NCBI GenBank assembly: GCA_013360295.1
Contig: JABWCL010000005.1
Location: forward strand, 62,001-126,000
DNA from: Ignavibacteriaceae bacterium
GTDB taxonomy: Bacteria; Bacteroidota; Ignavibacteria; Ignavibacteriales; Ignavibacteriaceae
Direction of reading: 5' to 3'
Length of the DNA stretch: 64,000 nt
Each line of letters starts with the position of its first letter. Position 1 is the first letter of the stretch. Shown here in pieces: positions 47,488 to 56,903 of this stretch. A program made the position numbers and the translations under genes. The notes under the pieces were generated by a model that worked only from the letters and a program-made list of their open reading frames with translations, did not search any database and had not been told where the DNA came from.

Positions 47488-47832
47488 TCATTTTTCGGAT
47501 TTTATCCACTCCTCCCACACTGCGGGCTGGTAACCAACCGTTACGAATTTTCCGTTTCTTACGATCGGCGTCTTAAAAAGGAGAGCGTCGTTTAACAGTT
47601 CATCTTCGATGCTGAATCGCATATACGACAAATTTCTTTTCTGATACTGCTTTCCTTCCTTATCAATCAGTTCCTCAACAGGTATGACTCTCTTAATGTT
47701 GTCAAGTTCCCCCGGCGCTATCCCTTTTTCGGAAAGGTCACGGTAATGGAACTGAATCCTTCTTTCTTTGAAGAATCGCTCGGCTTTACGGGAATCGGCG
47801 CACTTTTTGGTGCCGAATATCTGGATGTTCAA
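47488..47832 (-). CDS. ArsC/Spx-family thioredoxin-fold protein
   Basis: 114 residues of the arsenate reductase-like family (ArsC/Spx/YffB). The N-terminus reads MNIQIFGTKKCADSRKAERFF, with the single Cys at position 11 in a C-x-x-S context rather than Cys-x-x-Cys. The KRNLSYMRF and FKTPIVRNGK segments match the family's C-terminal part. The second Cys needed by arsenate reductases is absent, so a different thiol role is likely. Its last codons are duplicated 5.9 kb to the left, which marks this gene end as an integration site. Confidence 0.85.
   Translation of the reverse strand: MNIQIFGTKKCADSRKAERFFKERRIQFHYRDLSEKGIAPGELDNIKRVIPVEELIDKEGKQYQKRNLSYMRFSIEDELLNDALLFKTPIVRNGKFVTVGYQPAVWEEWIKSEK
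47503..47539 (+). repeat. Right copy of 37-bp direct repeat (attachment-site-like)
   Basis: It lies within the 3' end of the arsC/Spx-like gene; see the left copy. Gene 3' ends, especially tRNA and small protein genes, are usual sites of integrative elements, which restore the coding end on insertion. Confidence 0.8.
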
Positions 47833-47907
47833 TTTTGGTTAACCTCTTATAAATCCTTAAATTGGCTTTCCAATTTACAATTAATCATCAAATTAAAGAG
47901 GACAAAA

Positions 47908-48336
47908 ATGCCAGTAAGAAGCGCGAATGCCGTATGGAACGGCGACTTAATGACAGGAAACGGAACCCTTAAAACAGAAACAGGCGCTGCAAGCGGACAA
48001 TATTCTTTTTCTACCAGGTTTGAGAACGGTATCGGAACAAATCCGGAAGAACTGATTGCCGCCGCTCACGCTGCCTGCTATTCAATGGCTCTTTCAGCCG
48101 GGCTCGCAAAGAACGGATACAAACCGATTTCAGTGAATACCTCGGACAAACTCCATCTCGAAAAACTTGAAGCAGGTTTTACCATTACCAAGATAGAAGT
48201 AACTGTCGAAGCTAAAGTAGAGGGAATTGACGACGCGACTTTTCAGAAATTCGCGGAAGACACCAAAAAAGGTTGCCCTGTATCCAGAGCGCTGACGGGA
48301 AATGTTGAGTTTATCCTTAACGCTAAATTAGTCTAA
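47908..48336 (+). CDS. OsmC/Ohr family peroxiredoxin
   Basis: 142 residues. The family Cys pair is visible in HAACYSMALSAGL (first Cys near residue 53) and KKGCPVSRAL (second near 119), the thiol pair that reduces organic peroxides. The RSANAVWNGDLMTGNG start is OsmC-like. I chose the ATG after AAAGAGG, although the frame is open further upstream, because the extension is the reverse of the divergent gene. It is divergent from the arsC/Spx-like gene, and both deal with thiol chemistry. Confidence 0.92.
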   Translation: MPVRSANAVWNGDLMTGNGTLKTETGAASGQYSFSTRFENGIGTNPEELIAAAHAACYSMALSAGLAKNGYKPISVNTSDKLHLEKLEAGFTITKIEVTVEAKVEGIDDATFQKFAEDTKKGCPVSRALTGNVEFILNAKLV

Positions 48337-48358
48337 AGAAAAATATAACCCGTTTTTT

Positions 48359-48394
48359 AACCCTCAGTAAACGGACTCCTGTTTACTGAGGGTT
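48359..48394. terminator. Bidirectional terminator between osmC and the amylase gene
   Basis: A 14-bp perfect stem (AACCCTCAGTAAAC with its complement) and an 8-base loop are followed by TTTATTTT on the plus strand; the A-rich upstream side offers a similar end for the minus strand. Confidence 0.88.
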
Positions 48395-48400
48395 TTTATT

Positions 48401-50212
48401 TTACCGTGTTTCGGGAATTATTTTATACATGGAAAATGATTCTCCCCAGAGCACAAACCGGAGTTTTCCTTCCTCAAGCTGCACCCGCTCATTGTGGTAA
48501 ACATCCATAATATAATTTGAGGGGACTGAATATTCCATCAGTTCAGATTCGGGAGAAAGATTAAAGAAGATTATATAAAGGTCATCTTCATATCTCCGCT
48601 CAAATCCGAAGCTGCGGTTTTTATCGTCAGTGTAAATGAAACGAACATCCCCTTTAGTGAGAGCGGGGCTTGCGTTCCGGATATTAATGATCGTCTTGTA
48701 GAAATCGTGGAGGTCAAGATCAAACTCAACTTTATAGACTCCTCTCCCTGACGAGAACCCGGACTTGCTGTCAATATCTTCATACTCGTAAGTATAGTTT
48801 CCCCACAGCATCGGTTTGCGGTCGTGCGGATCATCGGCTCCCCACATACCGGCTTCATCGCCGTAATAGACCATCGGGGCGCCGCGGTATGTCATCTGAA
48901 AAGCAGTGATCAGTTTCTGGCGTGCCTTTACCCAGGCGGGAGGTTTACCGGGATTAAAGTCAGAATTCCTTTCGTCACCGTCCCTGTCATAACCACGGTC
49001 AGGATTATAAATCATTGATGACAATCTTTCCGTATCGTGCGAGTTCAGGAGGTTCTGAAGAACGTGGAGGTTTTCCTCCGGGTAATTTTTATCAATTTCC
49101 TGAAGCTGTTTGATGAACTCCGAAACGGAGATTCGTTTTCTGTCAGCCATAAACAAGTCCTTTACCGCAAAAGCAAAGTTATAATTCATAAGCGCGTCAA
49201 AGGCGCCGTCGCTGCTGACAAAGTCAGGGGATAATTCCCAAAGTTCGCCGATTGTTATTGCTTCGGGGTGGACCGACTTAACGTGTTTCTTCCACTGCAC
49301 CCAGAAATTTACGGGTACATCCCTCGCAACATCCAGCCTCCAGCCGTCTACTCCGTCTCTTGTAGCAGGGTTGCCGTCAGGGTCCAGCCATCTTTTTGTA
49401 GCGGCAAAGATATATTTTTTAACTTCGGGATGAAGGTCGTCTTTGGTGCGGTTGAATTCAGGTAATCCCTTATAGTTCCACCACCCTTTATAATCAAATT
49501 CGTTTTCGGATGTTTTGGGATCGTCAAACTTCTTTATCTGGAACCAGTCTGCGTATTTTGAAGCTGCGCCATTCTTAACAATATCCTGAAACGCCCAGAA
49601 CTGTACGCCGGTATGATTAAACACACCGTCAATGATTATATGCATATTCCGTGCGTGCACCTGCCGGATCAGTTCAAGGAACATTAGATCGGCAGAAGTG
49701 AATTTCCAGGTGGAAGGGTCATCAGGTACTTCAGATCTGATGATCTCAAGATCACCCTTTGGGTCAGGGCCGAAGTGAACATCTACGTGGTGAAAAGTTG
49801 AGCCGTCATATTTATGGAGGGACACCGCGTCGAAGATCGGGTTAAGGTATATCGCGCCCACGCCGAGTTTTTTCAGGTAGTCCAGCGATCTGATAATTCC
49901 TGCGAGATCACCACCGTATCTTCTGTGAAGCAGCACATCGCGGAATTTTTTTCCGGTTTTCTTTTCCCATTCGGAAAGCGCGAACCAGTCTGAAGTCCAG
50001 GGAGTGATTCTCCATCCGGCGGTATCAATGTTCCTTTCGTTAACAAAGACCCGGGCAGGGGACGGATCGTTAGTTGTATCGCCGTTCGCGAATCTCTCAG
50101 GGAAGATCTGGTACCACACGATCCCTTTTGCCCATTCCGGCAGTTGTGAATAAATGTTTGAATTTAATAAGAATATAAACGCGAGTAATCCCCCGAAGCG
50201 GAGAAAAGTCAT
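48401..50212 (-). CDS. Secreted GH13 alpha-amylase family enzyme (neopullulanase-like)
   Basis: 603 residues with a signal peptide (FGGLLAFIFLLNSNIYS). The (beta/alpha)8 barrel holds the GH13 catalytic triad: nucleophile in GWRLDVARD, acid/base in ITIGELWE and the transition-state Asp in LNSHDTERL, with IIDGVFNHTG as region I. The pattern is near cyclomaltodextrinase/neopullulanase enzymes, which cut short alpha-glucans, but no N-terminal starch-binding domain is present. It is the last gene of a four-gene minus-strand operon and overlaps the previous gene by four bases. Confidence 0.92.
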   Translation of the reverse strand: MTFLRFGGLLAFIFLLNSNIYSQLPEWAKGIVWYQIFPERFANGDTTNDPSPARVFVNERNIDTAGWRITPWTSDWFALSEWEKKTGKKFRDVLLHRRYGGDLAGIIRSLDYLKKLGVGAIYLNPIFDAVSLHKYDGSTFHHVDVHFGPDPKGDLEIIRSEVPDDPSTWKFTSADLMFLELIRQVHARNMHIIIDGVFNHTGVQFWAFQDIVKNGAASKYADWFQIKKFDDPKTSENEFDYKGWWNYKGLPEFNRTKDDLHPEVKKYIFAATKRWLDPDGNPATRDGVDGWRLDVARDVPVNFWVQWKKHVKSVHPEAITIGELWELSPDFVSSDGAFDALMNYNFAFAVKDLFMADRKRISVSEFIKQLQEIDKNYPEENLHVLQNLLNSHDTERLSSMIYNPDRGYDRDGDERNSDFNPGKPPAWVKARQKLITAFQMTYRGAPMVYYGDEAGMWGADDPHDRKPMLWGNYTYEYEDIDSKSGFSSGRGVYKVEFDLDLHDFYKTIINIRNASPALTKGDVRFIYTDDKNRSFGFERRYEDDLYIIFFNLSPESELMEYSVPSNYIMDVYHNERVQLEEGKLRFVLWGESFSMYKIIPETR

Positions 50213-51123
50213 AGAGCAAGTTCTTTCTTCATAATTGCCAGGGATTCATCTATCGAAACCGGCTTGTAGTTAAATTCTGATTCTGCTTTTAATATGATCA
50301 GCCCTGATTTCAGAGGGCGTTTCGCGGGCTGCTTAAGGTCTTCTGTTACTATTGCAGTTACAAAAGAAGGATCAAGTCCGAAGAAATCAACGATACGCAT
50401 CGTGAAATCATATCTTGATAAAAGTTCACGCCCGCCAATATTATAGATCCCGTACTTTTTGAACCGGATAATGTCAACAATGGCGATTGCAAGGTCATCG
50501 AGAAAAGTGGGGTTGTTTATCTGGTCGGTCACGATCCTTATTTTCTCTCCCTTGCGAATGGAGTTAACGACCCACCTTACAAAGTCAAGCCTGCCGCTGG
50601 CGATCACACCATAAAGAACATTCGTCCTGATTATCGTGTGGAGCGCGCCGCTGATTTTAATCGCGTTTTCGCTTGCAAGCTTTGTCCTGCCGTAATAGCT
50701 GACCGGTGAGGGGACGTCAACCTCCGAATATGGCCCGGCAGTACCGTCGAAAATATAGTCAGTTGAGATATGAATGAGATGAGTATCAAGCACCCGGGCT
50801 GCTTCGCAGATGTATTCAACCCCCTTTACATTTACCTTCCAGGCGAGTTCCCGTTCCGTTTCGCATTTATCCACGTTGGTATAGGCTGAAGCATTGATTA
50901 TCGCGTCGGGGACAAAATCATAAATTAATTTCTTAACGTCCTCTCTTTTAGTTATATCACACTGCAGGTATGCCAGGCCGGGAAAGATGGACTCATTTTC
51001 TGATGAAGAAGTAAGAAGTTCTATGCCCGGCTGGTCTTTATATAGCTCAATGACTCTCTGTCCGAGCATTCCGTTTGCTCCGAAAACAAGGATTCTTTTT
51101 TTAATCAGGTCTTGAAATTGCAT
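50209..51123 (-). CDS. RmlD-like sugar-nucleotide reductase (dTDP-4-dehydrorhamnose reductase family)
   Basis: 304 residues, short-chain dehydrogenase with GANGMLGQRVIELY at the N-terminus, HISTDYIFDGTAGPY and the catalytic YYGRTKLASENA. These are the RmlD hallmarks. Yet rmlABC genes are not adjacent and the operon mates are a PfkB kinase and glycosidase-like genes, so the true substrate may be another keto-sugar nucleotide. It overlaps the kinase gene by 23 bp. Confidence 0.85.
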   Translation of the reverse strand: MQFQDLIKKRILVFGANGMLGQRVIELYKDQPGIELLTSSSENESIFPGLAYLQCDITKREDVKKLIYDFVPDAIINASAYTNVDKCETERELAWKVNVKGVEYICEAARVLDTHLIHISTDYIFDGTAGPYSEVDVPSPVSYYGRTKLASENAIKISGALHTIIRTNVLYGVIASGRLDFVRWVVNSIRKGEKIRIVTDQINNPTFLDDLAIAIVDIIRFKKYGIYNIGGRELLSRYDFTMRIVDFFGLDPSFVTAIVTEDLKQPAKRPLKSGLIILKAESEFNYKPVSIDESLAIMKKELAL

Positions 51124-51988
51124 CTTTCTTTAAATTAATTAAATCATAAACAGAGTTGTAACCGGTCGCAAGGCCGGAGTATTTTACTGCAGCGTACAAT
51201 GAAGTTACTGCATTCTTTTCTTTGACAAAATAGTAAAAAAAAGCCGCACCAAAAACATCGCCGCACCCAACGGCGGTTACGGTCCTGGTTTTTACCGGAG
51301 ATAGATAAACCGATCTCAGGTCTCCTTTTTCCCTGAAGTACATCTTTGCGCCATCGGCACCCAATGTTACAAGGAGGTATTTCACACCGCAACTCAGAAC
51401 AAAATCGGCAATAAGGTTATGTGACTTCAGAGGGGAAAGCATCTGCAATTCATTTTCATTGCATTGAACAATATCAGTATTTTTCAGCCATTCTTCAGCT
51501 TCTGGTACCGGCCGGAAGATTCTCCGGTTGGATGCATCCAAACCGCGGGCAAGTGTGTGAATATCAACATAAATTATTCCGCTGAAATTTCTTCTTACTT
51601 CACGGAGGCTCTCAAGAGTAAGATCGAAACCGGTAATCATATTCACCAGAAGACCATCAAAGTTACCTAGTCCGTTTAGGGGAACGTCTAATGGAATATC
51701 ACAAAAATCAAAAACCTCATCGCGCTCACGTTCTTTATGAATCGTAAGAGTAACTGAAGGGAAAGAGGAGGCAGGCGATACTTTGTAATATTTAATGTCT
51801 TTAAATACCGGCTTCATCTCTGAAGGAATCTCCTTCGGCAGTACAGTTGCCACCCATAACTCATCATCCGCGCCGGCAAAGGATTTAAGAGCGGTAAGCG
51901 TGTAGGAAATACCGCCGGGGCTCTTGGTAACCTTACCGTTTTCGATGATTGTATCCTGAACCGCGGTGCCGGCGACTAATAACTTCAT
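51101..51988 (-). CDS. PfkB family carbohydrate kinase
   Basis: 295 residues of the ribokinase/PfkB superfamily. The C-terminal signature reads VGCGDVFGAAFFYYF, where the catalytic Asp base lies in the GxGD motif, and the start has GTAVQDTIIENGK. The second, central PfkB motif is weak. It phosphorylates a sugar, nucleoside or sugar acid; which one cannot be read. Overlaps on both sides show co-translation with the heparinase-like and reductase genes. Confidence 0.85.
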   Translation of the reverse strand: MKLLVAGTAVQDTIIENGKVTKSPGGISYTLTALKSFAGADDELWVATVLPKEIPSEMKPVFKDIKYYKVSPASSFPSVTLTIHKERERDEVFDFCDIPLDVPLNGLGNFDGLLVNMITGFDLTLESLREVRRNFSGIIYVDIHTLARGLDASNRRIFRPVPEAEEWLKNTDIVQCNENELQMLSPLKSHNLIADFVLSCGVKYLLVTLGADGAKMYFREKGDLRSVYLSPVKTRTVTAVGCGDVFGAAFFYYFVKEKNAVTSLYAAVKYSGLATGYNSVYDLINLKKDAISRPD

Positions 51989-53955
51989 AAAAGTGTGTAC
52001 TCGATGATATAAAAGGCAGGGAGCCGGTCATCCAGCGTAAGCACTAGACGCGAAGAATTGTGAAGGATATTATACTCCGGTGAATAAAATGATTCCCTAA
52101 GAATCACGGTGGCATTTTCTGAGGGGAATACAAATTTTACTTTTACTGCTGATGATTTCCCGGTTAACAGATATTCATTACCGCCGGATTTTTCGATTTT
52201 AATATCCGGGTGAATATTGATAATGCTTGTAATCTGATGGTAAGCGCCGCCGATAAACTCATCCTTAATGGTGATCTTGTTTTTATTCTTATCAAAAAAG
52301 AAACCGCGTTTGCAGATAACCGGGTCAGGCAACCGGACGTAAGCGTGATTGAGGATTACAAGGTTATCCTGCGCGTCTGTCGTGTTCCATTCAACTACTT
52401 TAGGTTTGCTCAGATCCACCGCGGTTCCTCCGTCGCTAAGCGAGGGAGTGTTGTCAATCAAAAATGTGTTATGGTGCCAGGCTGATCGCATCTTATCGAA
52501 TAACGTCAGGTCTTTAAAATATGAGCATACACCCGGATTTACGATAAAACTCTCCCCTTTATTTCGCAGTTCATAACTGAAAATATCATCGAATACAACC
52601 GGGAGCGGAAGGTCTGAATGAGAAGAACGAATAGAGATATAAAGTTCAGAATCCCGCGACCTTAAAAAATATTTCCCTCCCTCTGTATATCCGGCAGAAG
52701 ATAAATGTGTGGCATCATTAGCTGGCAGTCCGCTTCCTTCAAAAGTTACCTCTGTAAAAAAGTTTAAGAGTATGGCGCCGATCTCATTTTTGCCTGATGA
52801 ATGAAGCAGGTAACTTAGCGGAGATAAAATTTTTGAAAGACTGAAATTATATTTCGCCGCGAGACACGAGTGGAAACGGCTGAACGGGATCTTTCCTGAG
52901 CGGAATAATTTACCTTCACTGCCGCCGGCAGCGGTCAATACTTCAAGTAATTTTTCAAAAAGTTTCTTTGTTTTGGCATCCGCCGGAAGATCGAAGATAT
53001 TCGCCAGGGTAAGGTAGAGCGTTACCGATTCTGCCAGGTGCCAGTAAGGAGCGGTAGATGATTCCCTGAGCGAACCATCCTTTAAGATCTGTTTTTCCGC
53101 CTCAGCCCGGAAGCGTTTTACTGTCTGTTCGAAAAACTCTCCGGCGAGCGAATCCCCTTTATACAACCTGCTGAAAAGAAGAAGAAAGTTATGTCTGGCA
53201 AAAGCCCTGTAATCATTTTCGCCGGCACGCTGAATATTCTGGATGTACAACAAGCACGAGAGAAGGAAGGTGTTTATTTGGTCTAAGTTTTCCCCGAAAT
53301 GAACCGACCTACTGATCCAGGGCAAAGTCAGCATCAGGTTAACACCTCTCAGGCAGACTTCAGTGCCGTCATACCAGTTTATCCCTTTGCAAAAAGGATT
53401 CGAGTCCATAAAGGAAGTTACCATACTGAAGTAACCCCCGGCATATTTTTCTTCAGAAGTAAGTAAGTAAGCCAGAGCCAGATCGTATAACTGATGGAAC
53501 CTGGCTATATCCCACCCGTTCACCGGATCAGCCGCTTCGCTGAGCTGCGCGGGGAGGTTATCCCATATATAAACGAGGGGATAAGATATCCTGTTCAGGT
53601 AATCATAGTGCCAGTCAATCTGGGGTGTTGATATTTTGATGCTTGTGCGGAAAAGGGGGAGTTCATTTCCGAGCACTTTATCCGCGGATTCAATAATTTG
53701 CCGGAAATCCTCCCTGGGGAAACGGGAAATAATCTCCTGAGCCGGGAAGGAAAGCAGGTATTCGGGAAGCGCTTTATCCAGCACCTTCCGGTACCTTTTC
53801 AGTATACTGTCCGGAGGATAATGCTTTCCGGATGTATGGGCGGATTTCACCTCATTCCTGAAAAAGGCGCTCCCAAAAGCCGGTTTCGCGGGTTTTTTCC
53901 CAAACTCAAAAAGCTTCACCGTCGCAAGGCTCCTGCTGATATCCAAAAGTGGCAA
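51985..53955 (-). CDS. Heparinase II/III family protein
   Basis: Up to 656 residues. It has the alpha/alpha-toroid N-terminal region (LPWISRSVHFGENLDQ, ARHNFLLLFSRLYKGD) and the beta-sandwich Hepar_II_III C-terminal region (RSAWHHNTFLIDNTPSL, then KVVEWNTTD). Family members are uronic-acid polysaccharide lyases; in LPS/EPS clusters many may process glycans in ways not yet known. No signal peptide is visible. The start is uncertain: TTG at the upstream end, or GTG about 13 codons in. It begins the four-gene overlapping operon. Confidence 0.85.
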   Translation of the reverse strand: MPLLDISRSLATVKLFEFGKKPAKPAFGSAFFRNEVKSAHTSGKHYPPDSILKRYRKVLDKALPEYLLSFPAQEIISRFPREDFRQIIESADKVLGNELPLFRTSIKISTPQIDWHYDYLNRISYPLVYIWDNLPAQLSEAADPVNGWDIARFHQLYDLALAYLLTSEEKYAGGYFSMVTSFMDSNPFCKGINWYDGTEVCLRGVNLMLTLPWISRSVHFGENLDQINTFLLSCLLYIQNIQRAGENDYRAFARHNFLLLFSRLYKGDSLAGEFFEQTVKRFRAEAEKQILKDGSLRESSTAPYWHLAESVTLYLTLANIFDLPADAKTKKLFEKLLEVLTAAGGSEGKLFRSGKIPFSRFHSCLAAKYNFSLSKILSPLSYLLHSSGKNEIGAILLNFFTEVTFEGSGLPANDATHLSSAGYTEGGKYFLRSRDSELYISIRSSHSDLPLPVVFDDIFSYELRNKGESFIVNPGVCSYFKDLTLFDKMRSAWHHNTFLIDNTPSLSDGGTAVDLSKPKVVEWNTTDAQDNLVILNHAYVRLPDPVICKRGFFFDKNKNKITIKDEFIGGAYHQITSIINIHPDIKIEKSGGNEYLLTGKSSAVKVKFVFPSENATVILRESFYSPEYNILHNSSRLVLTLDDRLPAFYIIEYTLL

Positions 53956-54077
53956 AATATGGCAATCATAAACATTAAAATAATATTTATGTTTATCTTA
54001 TCTATCGAATTTTTTTTGAAAATGATTTGTTGAATACTCCAAGAGGATATTATTATTACCAATTGCCAGGATAGAAT

Positions 54078-55202
54078 ATGAAAATCGGAATTACCTGTTA
54101 TCCCACTTACGGGGGGAGCGGTGTTTTAGCCACCGAACTCGGAAAAGAATTAGCTTTAAGGGGACACGAAATCCACTTTATCAGCTACGCGCTCCCTTTC
54201 AGACTTAACCATTATGTCGAAAATATTTTTTTTCACGAGGTTGAGATAAGCACTTACCCTCTTTTTGAGTTTCCACTTTACGGTCTGGCGTTAACCAGCA
54301 AAATGGTGGAAGTCGCGACATACGAGAACCTTGACCTTCTTCACGTTCACTACGCCATACCGCACGCGACTAGCGCGTATATGGCGAAACAGATATTAGC
54401 TGAGAAAAAAGACCTGAAGTTTATTACAACTCTGCACGGAACCGATATTACTCTCGTGGGCCTTGAACCTTCTTTTGTCCATCTCGTTAAATTCAGTATC
54501 GAGCAGAGTGACGGAGTGACGGCGGTCTCGCGGCATCTGAAGGAGAAAACTCAGGTTAATTATCACATTGATAAGGATATCGAAGTTATCCATAATTTTG
54601 TGGATACGAATGTTTATAAACGAATAGAAGATGCCCCGCTGAGGAAACATTTTGCCCCCAACGGTGAGAAAGTGATTGTTCATACATCGAATTTCAGGGT
54701 TGTGAAGAGAGTTACCGACGCGATCAGAGTGATGAAAGAAATCGAGAATGAAGTAAACGCGAAACTTGTATTGGTGGGCGACGGTCCCGACAGGTCGGAA
54801 TGCGAACGACTCTGCAGGGAACTGAATCTTTGCGGCAAGGTAATATTCCTTGGTAAGCAGGATGCCCTGGTTGAAATCCTGAGTGCGGCGGACTTGTTTA
54901 TTATCCCTTCCCAGTCCGAGAGTTTTGGCCTTGCCGCGCTGGAAGCGATGGCCTGCGGTTTGCCCGTCATCAGTTCAAGCGTGGGCGGGCTGCCGGAATT
55001 AGTAAGGCACAACGAGACCGGATACATCGCGGAGATAGGCGACATCAGCAGGATGGCGAAATATACAGTTGAATTGCTTACTAACGAGAAGAAGTATAAA
55101 CTCTTTTCCCAGAGGGCCAGAGAGAGGGCGGTTAACAATTTTGATAAATCACTTATAGTGCCCGCCTATGAGGATTATTATAAGAAAATTCTTGAGGGAT
55201 AG
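54078..55202 (+). CDS. bshA: BshA, N-acetyl-alpha-D-glucosaminyl L-malate synthase
   Basis: 374 residues, family 4 retaining glycosyltransferase that joins UDP-GlcNAc to L-malate, the first step of bacillithiol synthesis. The BshA-type start KIGITCYPTYGGSGVLATELG and the donor-binding segment SESFGLAALEAMACGLPV identify it. Bacillithiol-type thiols are found in Firmicutes, Bacteroidota and relatives. bshB and bshC are not in the window. It is 10 bp from the rRNA methyltransferase gene, so they are co-transcribed. Confidence 0.94.
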   Translation: MKIGITCYPTYGGSGVLATELGKELALRGHEIHFISYALPFRLNHYVENIFFHEVEISTYPLFEFPLYGLALTSKMVEVATYENLDLLHVHYAIPHATSAYMAKQILAEKKDLKFITTLHGTDITLVGLEPSFVHLVKFSIEQSDGVTAVSRHLKEKTQVNYHIDKDIEVIHNFVDTNVYKRIEDAPLRKHFAPNGEKVIVHTSNFRVVKRVTDAIRVMKEIENEVNAKLVLVGDGPDRSECERLCRELNLCGKVIFLGKQDALVEILSAADLFIIPSQSESFGLAALEAMACGLPVISSSVGGLPELVRHNETGYIAEIGDISRMAKYTVELLTNEKKYKLFSQRARERAVNNFDKSLIVPAYEDYYKKILEG

Positions 55203-55212
55203 TTACTAAAAA

Positions 55213-56664
55213 TTGGGAAACAAGAACATACCGGTCAGTTCCAATATTGAGGAATACCTTTCCGCGGTATACGACAAAGACTGGTTCAATGCTTATAAAG
55301 AATATATAACCGGCGATCATTCCGAGACCATCAGGGTTAATGATCTCCGTATCAGTCCCGAAAAGCTTGGTGAAAGGCTATTAAGGGATTATAAAATTGA
55401 GACAACACCACTTGACGGGATTGGCAACGCACTCAGGCTTGAGGACCCGTCTAATCTAGCGGGGAAGACTCTGGAACATATTATGGGGCTTTACTATATA
55501 CAAAGTTTATCCTCAATGATACCTCCTCTGGTTCTCGACCCGCAGCCCACTGAGCAGGTTCTTGATATGTGTTCCGCGCCCGGCTCTAAATCCACAATGC
55601 TCTCCCAGATGATGCGTAACAGAGGGACACTTATATGCAACGAAGCGGACTACGAGCGCGCTAAATCCCTCATATTTAATATTGACAGGACGCATTCGCT
55701 GAATGCCGCGGTTACCAACTATAAAGGAGAACAGTTACCACACTATTTTTACAGTTCATTTGATAAAGTCCTGGTTGACGCCCCGTGCAGCGGGCTCGGC
55801 ATATTGCACAAGAAGGGAGAAGTGAGCAAGTGGTGGAACAGGAATAGGATGGAAGCGCTCGCCGAGACGCAGTATAAATTGCTTGTCTCCGCTGTAAAGT
55901 GCTGTAAACCCGGCGGGATAATTGTTTATTCCACGTGTACGCTCACACTCGAGGAGAATGAAAAAGTTGTAGACAGAATATTAAAGAGATATCCGGTCGA
56001 AGTATTACCCTTTGAATTGCCCGTGGCTTCCGAGAACGGGTTCACGGTCTATGGCGAGGAGGCATTAAGCCCCGCGCTCGCGCAATCGCAGCGGATGATC
56101 CCGTGGCAGATCAATTCCGAAGGTTTCTTTGTTGTTAAACTGAGAAAGACGGGGGAATTTGAAAACCCGCTTGTTAAAGAGGAAAAACTTGAAAGAATTG
56201 AGTTTACCCCGGTCAACCGTATTAAAAAGAATTTTCAAATTCTTGAGGATTATTTTGGCATCCCCACGGATGAATTTCTAAAGTATAAATATATGTTCAG
56301 GTCAGGGGATTATTATTTCTTAAATGATGATTTCACCGGCGCGCACCTCCCAAAAATATTAAAGGCCGGGAGTAAACTGGGAGCAGAGGATAAATACGGA
56401 AATTTTATACTGAGTTCCGCCGCCGCGCAGTTTTTTGGAAGCAGCATCACCAAAAATATTATTGAGATTAACAATCTGCACGATCTCACCGTATATATGC
56501 AGGGTTTGAGTTTTAAGGTACCCGAGGAATTTAAGGGATACCGGGCTGTCAAATATAAAGGTTTTGTTCTTGGCACGGCCGCGGTATCGGAGGGGAAGGC
56601 GAAAAGCAGATTCCCAAGATCATTCCGAACGCAGCGGATACAGTTTCCGGATGATGTTGCCTGA
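55213..56664 (+). CDS. rRNA (cytosine-C5) methyltransferase, RsmF/NOL1-NOP2-Sun family
   Basis: 483 residues, TTG start. The SAM motif is LDMCSAPGSKSTML; the two family Cys residues lie in VDAPCSGLGI (release) and YSTCTLTLEENE (catalytic nucleophile). A C-terminal extension of about 160 residues resembles the RsmF pre-PUA/PUA part (GYRAVKYKGFVLGTA). The likely target is a C in 16S rRNA. The substrate base cannot be read from sequence. Confidence 0.9.
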   Translation: MGNKNIPVSSNIEEYLSAVYDKDWFNAYKEYITGDHSETIRVNDLRISPEKLGERLLRDYKIETTPLDGIGNALRLEDPSNLAGKTLEHIMGLYYIQSLSSMIPPLVLDPQPTEQVLDMCSAPGSKSTMLSQMMRNRGTLICNEADYERAKSLIFNIDRTHSLNAAVTNYKGEQLPHYFYSSFDKVLVDAPCSGLGILHKKGEVSKWWNRNRMEALAETQYKLLVSAVKCCKPGGIIVYSTCTLTLEENEKVVDRILKRYPVEVLPFELPVASENGFTVYGEEALSPALAQSQRMIPWQINSEGFFVVKLRKTGEFENPLVKEEKLERIEFTPVNRIKKNFQILEDYFGIPTDEFLKYKYMFRSGDYYFLNDDFTGAHLPKILKAGSKLGAEDKYGNFILSSAAAQFFGSSITKNIIEINNLHDLTVYMQGLSFKVPEEFKGYRAVKYKGFVLGTAAVSEGKAKSRFPRSFRTQRIQFPDDVA

Positions 56665-56903
56665 AAATCGCGCTAGTATTTAAATCCCTTAACGTGGGTT
56701 ATTTGCCCCGCAGGGATAAACTTAACAAGACAACGTTCCACCAGCCCACGGCTTTCAAATAGAATATGATGCCATAGCACCGTTCACGAGAAAATCGATC
56801 TCCCTGCCTGTGTGATCCCTTATTACGATGGAGGGGCTAATTATTACTGATTGTCAGGACAGTTACTCCTTAGTATATTTAAAATTTACTTATTTTGGAA
56901 TTA

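Noticed and set aside
47488-47832. Arsenate reductase proper
   Set aside because: Only one Cys, in a C-x-x-S setting, and no ars genes nearby; kept as ArsC/Spx-like.
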